A stretch of 7,580 nucleotides of DNA from Gallionellales bacterium UBA7399. Lineage in GTDB: Bacteria; Pseudomonadota; Gammaproteobacteria; Burkholderiales; Gallionellaceae. The notes below the pieces were generated by a model, which had not been told where the DNA came from, did no database searches, and worked only from the letters and a program-made list of their open reading frames with translations. Below, piece by piece: positions 1 through 6,259 of the stretch. The position numbers and the translations under genes are program-made. The stretch is taken from assembly GCA_002470125.1 (NCBI GenBank), contig DKNB01000055.1, forward strand, positions 622-8,201, given 5' to 3'. The stretch's first letter is position 1, and each line of letters starts with the position of its first letter.

Positions 1-673
1 AATTTGCTTGAGCAAACATCATTAACTCTACATCGGTTGGATTGCGTCCCACCTGTTTAAAATTTTTCACCAGATAATCAATCTCGTCATTGGATAACGC
101 CAACCCCATGTCGCCATTAGCCTCCACGAGGGCCACCCTTCCGTCACGTAGAATGTTTACGATCTCAAGTGGTGCCGGCTCACCGCTAGCAAAAATATTT
201 TTTGCGACCCCCTTTAAATCTATCTTGAGATTAGCTAGTGGGCCTAGAGCGGATTCTGTCATGCGATCGTGCACGAGCGATAACAGCGCTGTTAATTCTA
301 CTTGCGTTATACGCTGACCATCATTTGTCTTTATGGAGTAGACGATCCCGCGTTCAATACGCGCAACCATTGGAAGATTGCAATGTAATGCAATGTTGGT
401 AGCCTTTGAGGACCATGGTGAAACGGTGCCTAGGCGTGGCACAACTAGCAGTTGCTCGAATGTGCCCTTGGTGTCTGTTTTTTCATCTCTCAGACAAAGT
501 AACGCACGCAATAATTTTAATTCAGCAGCGGAAGGTCGCCCCTTGAGTGCAATAAAATATAAGTAATATGCATTCGTAACGTACAGCCTAGACGAGACGT
601 CGCTAACGCCAGTACGCAATTTCTCAAGACGGGACAGGGATAACGCAGGCTTTCCAATGGATACGCGGAACAT
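1..673 (-). CDS. purL: Phosphoribosylformylglycinamidine synthase (FGAM synthase), N-terminal part; runs off the left edge
   Basis: PurL makes FGAM from FGAR, glutamine and ATP, the fourth step of de novo purine synthesis in the cytoplasm. Translating the reverse strand from the ATG at 673 gives 224 residues without a stop up to the window edge. Two stretches identify the family from memory of E. coli PurL: TVSPWSSKAT (residues 83-92; E. coli has TISPWSSKAT) and GRNPTDVELMMFAQAN near residues 209-224 (E. coli GRNPNDIELYMFAQAN), which leads into the FGAM synthase domain. What is visible is the N-terminal PurS-like domain and linker of the large single-chain form (about 1300 residues in proteobacteria); the catalytic and glutaminase domains lie outside. 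The start is the first ATG after an in-frame TAA at about 710-712; a TTG lies two codons earlier. No good Shine-Dalgarno precedes it. The gene is divergent from the next one. The identification is firm; the exact start is less so. Confidence 0.95.
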   Translation of the reverse strand, partial: MFRVSIGKPALSLSRLEKLRTGVSDVSSRLYVTNAYYLYFIALKGRPSAAELKLLRALLCLRDEKTDTKGTFEQLLVVPRLGTVSPWSSKATNIALHCNLPMVARIERGIVYSIKTNDGQRITQVELTALLSLVHDRMTESALGPLANLKIDLKGVAKNIFASGEPAPLEIVNILRDGRVALVEANGDMGLALSNDEIDYLVKNFKQVGRNPTDVELMMFAQAN

Positions 674-708
674 AAACAAGTTATCAGGAGCTATTAGAAC
701 AGCTTGAG

Positions 709-739
709 ATTATACTATGGCACACCGATCCAGCCTCAA
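709..739 (-). promoter_or_regulatory. Candidate sigma-70 promoter for purL
   Basis: On the minus strand a perfect TATAAT lies at 714-709, about 35 bases before the purL ATG. The best upstream partner is TTGAGG at 739-734, sharing TTGA with the consensus, but the 19-base spacing is longer than the usual 17. Initiation would be near 702 and give a leader of about 30 bases. The -10 is good and the -35 is weak, so this is a prediction only. No purine-repressor operator that I recognise overlaps it. Confidence 0.5.
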
Positions 740-848
740 TGATAATAACCCCATGCGAAATAAGCAAAAAATCTCATTATCCCATAAGGGCGCCCCATCT
801 GATTTTGGGTCGATTGTTGACACACAAAAACAAAAACAGCAGTAGCAA

Positions 849-1604
849 ATGTCTTTTTCGATTGATATTCGCGAAGAGTCAGGAATTCGCACCCTACACT
901 TTGGTTCCGACTGGATTCAAGGTGCAATGCGTATCGCGCGTCCATTGACTCTGGAACTTGATTACACAAGAGAGATGATGGTTAGTCTGTTGCTGCGTGA
1001 TGAAGCGCGGTTCCCTAAGCGAGTTTTATTGATCGGCCTTGGTGCTGCCTCGCTAACCAAATTTATTTATCACCACAAGCCGTTATCGCATCTCACAGTG
1101 GTGGAAATCGAACCAAGAGTGGTCGCTGCTGCACGGCAGTTTTTTAAGTTGCCCGAGGATCCGAATCGATTAAAAATCGTGATCGATGATGGCGCTCAAT
1201 TTATCGCCAACAGCGACCGGGTTTACGATTTAATCTTGGTCGATGGATTTGATGCCAATGCTCACGCTGGCACACTGGACACGCCCACCTTCTATCGAAT
1301 GGCACGTACCCATCTAAATCAGAATGGAATTATGGCTGTTAATCTCCTGGGGCGTAGTCGTGGCTTCAGTAGCAGCCTTGCCCGTATACGTAATGCGTTT
1401 GATGATCGAGTTCTCACCTTTCCATCCTGTGACAGTGGCAACGCTATCGCTTTTGCCGCAACAGGGACCGCTGTCTGCCTTTCGATGTACGACCTCAGAG
1501 ATCGGGCCACCATACTCAAAAATAAAACTGGCCTAAATTTACTCAGGGCATTGACACGCTTAGAAGCGTCCCATATTTGCAAGAATGAAATTCTCAATAT
1601 TTGA
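849..1604 (+). CDS. SpeE-like spermidine synthase/methyltransferase-fold protein, substrate uncertain
   Basis: This 251-residue protein has the Rossmann fold of the spermidine synthase family. A short beta-rich N-terminus (about 1-35) is followed by YTREMM (39-44), resembling the YHEMM region of SpeE. Then come the nucleotide-binding glycine loop LIGLGAAS (61-68, where SpeE has GGGDG), the acidic strand end VVEIEP (84-89), IDDG (112-115), and VDGFD (131-135) in place of the catalytic DxTDP loop. True spermidine synthases transfer aminopropyl groups from decarboxylated SAM to putrescine. Here the loop after the catalytic Asp132 lacks the usual DPxGP residues and the glycine loop is altered. 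Classical spermidine synthesis is therefore uncertain, and a methyltransferase-like role is possible. It is also shorter than E. coli SpeE (about 288 residues). It ends in TGA, 60 bases before recJ on the same strand, with no obvious promoter between, so co-transcription is plausible. No clear ribosome binding site precedes the ATG. Confidence 0.75.
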   Translation: MSFSIDIREESGIRTLHFGSDWIQGAMRIARPLTLELDYTREMMVSLLLRDEARFPKRVLLIGLGAASLTKFIYHHKPLSHLTVVEIEPRVVAAARQFFKLPEDPNRLKIVIDDGAQFIANSDRVYDLILVDGFDANAHAGTLDTPTFYRMARTHLNQNGIMAVNLLGRSRGFSSSLARIRNAFDDRVLTFPSCDSGNAIAFAATGTAVCLSMYDLRDRATILKNKTGLNLLRALTRLEASHICKNEILNI

Positions 1605-1664
1605 TTACCATGCATTTTATGCCTGCCAGCATTAACCAATTATTTTCATGCACCACATAGGCAC

Positions 1665-3371
1665 ATGGCACAGATAAGTCGACGAACCTACTCAGCCACG
1701 ATCGCACAACAGCTTACTGATGCGGGAATTGCACCACTATTGTCACGCATTTTCGCGGCGCGTGGAATATGCGATGTAACACAGCTCAACACCAGCCTAA
1801 AGCACTTGCTTCCATTTACGCAATTAAAAAATGTGCAGGACATGGCATGTATTTTGGCTGATGCCATCTCAAAAAAATACAAACTTACGATCGTGGCGGA
1901 TTACGATGCAGACGGTGCAACCGCTTGCGCTGTAGGCATTCGTGGCCTACGCAGGCTAGGGGCAAAGGTAGACTTCCTCGTTCCGAATAGATTTGAATAT
2001 GGCTATGGCTTGACACCAGAAATCGTACGCTTAGCAGCAAAATCAACCCCCGATATCTTGATCACCGTGGATAATGGTATTGCCAGCGTAGAGGGCGTAG
2101 CGGAGGCTAATCGCTTGGGCATTCAGGTGCTTATTACGGACCATCACTTGCCCGGTGATACCCTGCCGGACGCACTTTGCATTGTCAACCCAAACCAACC
2201 TGGCTGTCATTTTCCCAGCAAAAATTTAGCCGGGGTTGGCGTCATGTTCTACGTACTACTTGCCTTGCGTGCCGAATTTAGAACGCGTGGCGCATACGAA
2301 AATAAAGCAGAGCCAAATCTCAGCGACTTACTTGATCTGGTTGCCCTTGGAACAATTGCAGACGTAGTAAGCCTAGACGACAACAACCGCATCTTGGTAC
2401 AACAAGGTCTGCAGCGCATTCGTTCCATGCATGCATGCTGTGGCATTAACGCCTTAATCAAGGTAGCTCATAAAAATCATACCCGTGTCTCAAGTTACGA
2501 ACTTGGCTTCGTCGTTGGTCCGCGACTAAATGCAGCTGGACGATTAGAGGATATGAGTCTCGGAATTGCATGCTTAACTACCGATAATGCTGCGGAAGCC
2601 TCAAGTATGGCGATACAGCTTGATGCATTAAACAAAACAAGGCGCAACATAGAGTCAGATATGCAAGCAGCTGCTTTAGCTGCACTTAAAAATATACAGC
2701 CAACTGACAGCTTCAGTCTCGCACTCTTTGATCAGACTTGGCATCAGGGTGTCATCGGCATTCTCGCCTCACGTCTAAAAGATCTTTACCATCGCCCCGT
2801 CATTGCCTTTGCGCGATCACAAAATGGCGAAATCAAAGGATCTGGGCGCAGCATTCACGGGCTACATCTGCGTGACGCACTGGATCTTGTATCGAAACGC
2901 CACCCACACTTATTACAAAAATTTGGTGGTCATGCCATGGCTGCAGGCCTTAGTCTGCGTGAGGAAAATTTCGATGTATTTAAGGTTGCATTCGAAGATG
3001 CTGCACGAAGCCTCCTTTCTCCGGCAGACCTCACTAGAGTTATCGAAACGGATGGGCCACTTGAGCCACCTGAATTTTCATTAAGCATCGCCCAAAGTCT
3101 AGATCAACAAATTTGGGGGCAGGGATTCACACAACCACTTTTTGAAGGTGAGTTCGAGGTCAGTAGTCAGCATGTGGTCGGCGAAAAACACCTCAAGCTC
3201 AAACTTAAGCTCACTAAGTCGGATTTAACATGCGACGCTGTACAATTTTTTTGTACTGATCCAATGCCAAAACGTATTTCAGCGACTTTCAATATGGTCG
3301 TTAACGAATACAATAAAAACGTCAACCTGCAACTGATCATTCGGCAATGGGCAGACCTGCACCAGGCCTAA
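1665..3371 (+). CDS. recJ: Single-stranded-DNA-specific 5'-3' exonuclease RecJ
   Basis: RecJ degrades single-stranded DNA from the 5' end in RecF-pathway recombination, mismatch repair and base-excision repair, using Mn2+/Mg2+ in a DHH phosphoesterase core. The 568 residues are close to the E. coli length (577). Visible motifs, in order, are DYDADG (79-84), DNG (136-138), DHH (159-161) and the GTIADVV segment (229-235), all metal-site regions of the DHH domain. These are followed by GPRLNAAGRL (285-294), QGVIGI (361-366), GSGRS (392-396) and GGHAMAAG (421-428) of the DHHA1 domain, then a C-terminal OB-like region (about 460-565). All key catalytic aspartates and histidines are present and the frame is uninterrupted, so the enzyme should be active. 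The ATG at 1665 is preceded by a weak TAGG three bases away; the next methionine is residue 60, inside the conserved region, which supports this start. It lies upstream of prfB and lysS, as in E. coli. Confidence 0.97.
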   Translation: MAQISRRTYSATIAQQLTDAGIAPLLSRIFAARGICDVTQLNTSLKHLLPFTQLKNVQDMACILADAISKKYKLTIVADYDADGATACAVGIRGLRRLGAKVDFLVPNRFEYGYGLTPEIVRLAAKSTPDILITVDNGIASVEGVAEANRLGIQVLITDHHLPGDTLPDALCIVNPNQPGCHFPSKNLAGVGVMFYVLLALRAEFRTRGAYENKAEPNLSDLLDLVALGTIADVVSLDDNNRILVQQGLQRIRSMHACCGINALIKVAHKNHTRVSSYELGFVVGPRLNAAGRLEDMSLGIACLTTDNAAEASSMAIQLDALNKTRRNIESDMQAAALAALKNIQPTDSFSLALFDQTWHQGVIGILASRLKDLYHRPVIAFARSQNGEIKGSGRSIHGLHLRDALDLVSKRHPHLLQKFGGHAMAAGLSLREENFDVFKVAFEDAARSLLSPADLTRVIETDGPLEPPEFSLSIAQSLDQQIWGQGFTQPLFEGEFEVSSQHVVGEKHLKLKLKLTKSDLTCDAVQFFCTDPMPKRISATFNMVVNEYNKNVNLQLIIRQWADLHQA

Positions 3372-3383
3372 CTGGCATACCCA

Positions 3384-3414
3384 TTAAGCTCAAGGTGGAA
3401 CTTTCAGATATAAT
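3384..3414 (+). promoter_or_regulatory. Candidate promoter for prfB in the recJ-prfB gap
   Basis: A perfect TATAAT lies at 3409-3414 in the 70-base gap, 27 bases before the prfB ATG. The best -35 candidate is TTAAGC at 3384-3389, a poor match at 19-base spacing. If used, transcription would start near 3421 with a leader of about 20 bases. This would let prfB be transcribed separately from recJ. The call rests almost entirely on the -10 hexamer, which can occur by chance in AT-rich gaps. Confidence 0.35.
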
Positions 3415-3441
3415 TACGATTTATCCACACTCATCATCCCC

Positions 3442-4546
3442 ATGGAATCCGAGCAACTAAACGCCCTTACCCACCAGCTTCAAGATCTCCACATACGTAG
3501 CAATGAATTGCGGAGGTATCTTTGACTTCAATGGGAAAAAAGAACGATTGGTAGAGGTTTTAATTCTCGCGGAAGATCCATCTATCTGGCAGGACAGTAA
3601 GCGCTCCCAGGAACTGGGACGTGAGCGAAAAACACTAGAGGGCGTCGTTTTAACTTTAAGTCAGCTACATCAGGATCTTAATGATACAACAGAGCTTTTT
3701 GAGCTAGCCCTAGCTGAACATGACGATGCCAGCCTCAATGGCATCCTGCAAGATACGAAAGCGATGGAGCAAAAAGTAGCCGATATGGAATTTCGGCGCA
3801 TGTTCTCAAAGCCAATGGACTCCAATAATTGCTTCCTTGATATTCAGTCAGGATCCGGCGGCACGGAAGCGCAGGATTGGGCTTCAATGCTACTGCGCAT
3901 GTATCTGCGCTACTGTGAAAATAAAAAATTTCAGGTGGACGTACTGGAGCAGTCCAATGGTGAAGTGGCAGGCATCAAGGGTGCCGTATTAAAAATAACC
4001 GGCGACTATGCATATGGCCATCTGCGTACCGAGACCGGCGTGCATCGCTTAGTACGCAAATCTCCATTCGATTCAGGAAATCGACGCCACACTTCATTTT
4101 CCAGTGTATTCGTTTATCCAGAGGTAGATGAATCTATTGCGATAGACATAAATCCAGCTGACCTGCGTGTGGACACCTATCGCGCAAGTGGCGCGGGTGG
4201 GCAGCACATAAACAAAACTGACTCTGCGGTCCGCATTACACATGCCCCAACTGGCATTGTTGTGCAGTGTCAAAGTGATCGATCGCAGCACCGAAACCGT
4301 GCCGAAGCGATGGCAATGTTAAAGTCTCGCATGTACGAAGCGGAACTACGTAAACGAAATGCCGAAAAGCAGGTCATGGAAGACGAAAAAACTGATATTG
4401 GCTGGGGGCATCAGATAAGATCGTACGTATTGGACCAGTCTCGCATCAAAGATCTACGCACAAATGTTGAAATCGGTAACACACAGGGCGTTCTGGATGG
4501 CGACCTAGATGAATTTATCAGTGCCAGTCTCAAGCAAGGGCTGTAG
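3442..4546 (+). CDS. prfB: Peptide chain release factor 2 (RF2), made by programmed +1 frameshift
   Basis: RF2 recognises UAA and UGA in the ribosomal A site and triggers release of the finished protein. The coding sequence is join(3442..3522, 3524..4546): 27 codons from ATG 3442, then a +1 shift at CTT that skips T3523 and continues with GAC, giving 367 residues (E. coli 365). The shifted frame supplies the stop-codon recognition tripeptide SPF (207-209) and the catalytic GGQ (252-254) in SGAGGQH, two residues further along than in E. coli. Other RF2 signatures are SGSGGTEAQDWASM, RTETGVHRLVRKSPFDSG and the C-terminal DIGWGHQIRSYVLD. Residue 248 before GGQ is Ala, as in most bacteria, where E. 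coli K-12 has Thr246. ATG 3442 is the only ATG, GTG or TTG in its frame between the stop at 3385 and codon 23. It has no visible Shine-Dalgarno. The gene ends in TAG, a codon read by RF1 and not RF2. Confidence 0.96.
3511..3526 (+). promoter_or_regulatory. RF2 programmed +1 ribosomal frameshift site
   Basis: The site reads CGGAGG (3511-3516), TAT (3517-3519), CTT (3520-3522), TGA (3523-3525), C (3526). In E. coli prfB the equivalent is an AGGGGG Shine-Dalgarno-like element, then UAU CUU UGA C, with the same three-base gap between element and slip codon. The known mechanism is that the element pairs with 16S rRNA, the CUU-decoding tRNA slips to UUU, and the weak UGA-C termination context gives time for the shift. 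Frameshifting rises when RF2 is scarce, so RF2 controls its own synthesis. Before the site the peptide ends LRRYL, after it DFNGKKERL, matching E. coli LRGYL and DYDAKKERL across the junction. Confidence 0.96.
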
Positions 4547-4578
4547 GTAGGTAGGCATTCACTCATCCAGCCCTGCTT
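4532..4578 (+). terminator. Possible hairpin terminator or attenuating stem overlapping the prfB stop codon
   Basis: AAGCAAGGGCTG (4532-4543), the last four codons of prfB, can pair with CAGCCCTGCTT (4568-4578) to give about 11 base pairs with one bulged A. The loop is 24 bases and contains the TAG stop and three copies of GTAG. The sequence after the stem (ATTCACTTT) is not a strong T run and the loop is long, so this is not a typical intrinsic terminator. It could be a partial terminator, an mRNA 3'-end stabiliser, or chance. Confidence 0.35.
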
Positions 4579-4630
4579 ATTCACTTTGAATTTATGGCTA
4601 CCGCAAATAGATCAACATCCATTACTTAAA

Positions 4631-4660
4631 TTGCATGATATGCAGCATTCATGCCACAAT
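4631..4660 (+). promoter_or_regulatory. Weak candidate lysS promoter overlapping two short palindromes
   Basis: TTGCAT (4631-4636) and CACAAT (4655-4660) are separated by 18 bases, upstream of lysS. Each matches the sigma-70 consensus at about four of six positions. Between and overlapping them are two back-to-back inverted repeats, GCAT-GAT-ATGC (4633-4643) and GCAT-TC-ATGC (4645-4654). The rest of the 160-base prfB-lysS gap shows no lysine riboswitch or T-box that I can recognise, and is short for either. Low confidence: a promoter is expected here but this pair of hexamers is not compelling. Confidence 0.25.
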
Positions 4661-4706
4661 TCTGCGTCAGCAATAGCTCATCAATCTTAAAATTTATTAG
4701 GCCACT

Positions 4707-6212
4707 ATGACTACGGAACCAAATACATCACAACAAGATGAGAACCAAATCATCACTGAGCGTCGTGCCAAGCTCGCCGCTATTCGCAAAGATGGCATAG
4801 CATTTCCAAACGACTTTGAGCGTAAAAATGTAGCCAGTATTCTGCAGGCAAGTTACGGGGCAATGAGCCACGATGAACTCGAAAAGCTTAATATAAACGT
4901 AACTGTGGCTGGTCGCATGATGCTCAAGCGCGTTATGGGGAAAGCTAGTTTCGCCACGATACATGACATGGGCGGACGCATTCAGTTATTCATTAACAAC
5001 AATGATTCAGGCGAGGTCACACATGAGGCGTTCAAGCACTACGATCTCGGCGACATTCTCGGCGCGACAGGGGTGCTATTTAAAACAAAGACGGACGAGT
5101 TGTCCGTGCGTGTATTAAAGCTGCGCTTGCTAACCAAGGCGCTGCGTCCGCTTCCAGAAAAATTTCATGGGCTAACTGATCAGGAGCAAAAGTATCGTCA
5201 GCGACACCTTGACTTGATTACTAACGAGGGTACGCGTAGCACATTTATTATCCGCTCCAAGGTAATTCAGGCTATACGAGAATTTTTTATACATCGCGAC
5301 TACCTTGAGGTTGAAACACCTATGATGCATCCCATCCCAGGTGGCGCATCAGCAAGGCCATTCACAACGCACCACAATGCCTTGGATATGCAGTTGTATT
5401 TGCGTATCGCACCGGAACTATACTTAAAGCGCTTGGTGGTTGGTGGATTTGAGAAGGTATTTGAGATCAATCGCAACTTTCGTAACGAGGGGCTATCTAC
5501 CCGACATAACCCAGAATTCACAATGATCGAGTTTTATGAAGCGTATCGAGACTACCGCTACCTAATGGACTTCACGGAGAAGTTGTTCGGTGAGGTGGCG
5601 CGTAAGGTTACAGGTAGTACAGTGCTCTCATATCAGGGTCACGAGATCGACTTAGGAAAGCCATTTCATCGCCTCACTGTCGCACAGGCCATTCAAAAGT
5701 ATCACCCCCAATTTTCTGATACACAGTTAGAAAATCGTGATTTTCTTATCGTGACACTACAGGATCTAAAGGCAAAGCACAGATCAACAGACGGTGTGGG
5801 TGGACTTCAGCTTTCACTATTCGAAGAGTTGACTGAGCATCAACTGCTCGAACCGACTTTTATTATCGATTACCCCGCGGAGGCCTCACCACTTGCGCGT
5901 CGAAACGATGCACACCCAGAAATCACAGAGCGATTTGAGTTATTCATAATGGGGAGGGAGATTGCAAATGGATTCTCTGAATTAAATGACCCAGAAGATC
6001 AGGAAGCACGCTTCGATGCGCAAGTGGCTGCGAGAGCGGCGGGTGACGAAGAGGCGATGCTTAAAGATGTCGACTACATTCGTGCACTGGAGTATGGCCT
6101 ACCCCCAACCGCTGGGGAAGGTATCGGCATAGATAGGCTGGTAATGCTACTTACCGATAGCCCCAGTATTCGAGATGTTATTTTGTTCCCACATATGCGT
6201 CCGGAGCGATAA
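4707..6212 (+). CDS. lysS: Lysyl-tRNA synthetase, class II
   Basis: LysS activates lysine with ATP and attaches it to tRNA-Lys in the cytoplasm. The 501 residues are close to the E. coli length (505). The N-terminal OB-fold anticodon-binding domain covers about 65-145. The class II catalytic core follows: motif 1 around YLEVETPMM (199-207), the loop PIPGGASARPF (209-219), lysine-pocket sequence LRIAPELYLKRL (232-243), motif 2 FRNEG (258-262) through RHNPEFTMIEFYEAY, and motif 3 GEGIGIDRLVMLL (470-482) with its ATP-binding Arg477. No key motif is missing. The charged N-terminal stretch (1-30) is typical of bacterial LysRS. A TTAGG five bases before the ATG acts as a modest ribosome binding site and supports this start. 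The gene lies 160 bases after prfB, the order seen in E. coli, and converges with a Sel1-repeat gene 47 bases downstream. Confidence 0.97.
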   Translation: MTTEPNTSQQDENQIITERRAKLAAIRKDGIAFPNDFERKNVASILQASYGAMSHDELEKLNINVTVAGRMMLKRVMGKASFATIHDMGGRIQLFINNNDSGEVTHEAFKHYDLGDILGATGVLFKTKTDELSVRVLKLRLLTKALRPLPEKFHGLTDQEQKYRQRHLDLITNEGTRSTFIIRSKVIQAIREFFIHRDYLEVETPMMHPIPGGASARPFTTHHNALDMQLYLRIAPELYLKRLVVGGFEKVFEINRNFRNEGLSTRHNPEFTMIEFYEAYRDYRYLMDFTEKLFGEVARKVTGSTVLSYQGHEIDLGKPFHRLTVAQAIQKYHPQFSDTQLENRDFLIVTLQDLKAKHRSTDGVGGLQLSLFEELTEHQLLEPTFIIDYPAEASPLARRNDAHPEITERFELFIMGREIANGFSELNDPEDQEARFDAQVAARAAGDEEAMLKDVDYIRALEYGLPPTAGEGIGIDRLVMLLTDSPSIRDVILFPHMRPER

Positions 6213-6259
6213 CACAGAAACTAACCCGTACATTCAGGGGTGGATGCACATCAACGCGT

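Noticed and set aside
90..566. Two plus-strand open frames (90-317 and 378-566) that could look like small genes
   Set aside because: They lie opposite the well-conserved purL coding sequence, have no recognisable features and no ribosome binding sites.
817..822. Perfect TTGACA as -35 of a promoter for the SpeE-like gene
   Set aside because: At 16-18 bases downstream there is no -10-like hexamer, and the start codon follows almost at once.
1319..1639. Minus-strand open frame of 106 codons opposite the SpeE-like gene
   Set aside because: It overlaps a gene with clear family motifs on the other strand, and its translation has no recognisable domain.
3362..3375. CCAG-N-CTGG stem at the recJ stop codon as a terminator
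   Set aside because: Only four base pairs and no T run.
3503..3505. ATG at 3503 as the start of prfB
   Set aside because: It would put non-RF2 residues (MNCGGIF) before DFNGKK and ignore the conserved upstream peptide and the frameshift site; the true start is 3442.
3523..3525. In-frame TGA as evidence that prfB is a pseudogene
   Set aside because: The surrounding sequence is the known RF2 frameshift signal and everything downstream is intact.
4547..4706. T-box or lysine riboswitch controlling lysS
   Set aside because: The 160-base gap has no recognisable conserved T-box sequence or multi-stem lysine riboswitch architecture.
6224..6242. ACCC...GGGT stem between lysS and the convergent Sel1 gene as a bidirectional terminator
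   Set aside because: Four base pairs with a long loop and no T tract on either strand.
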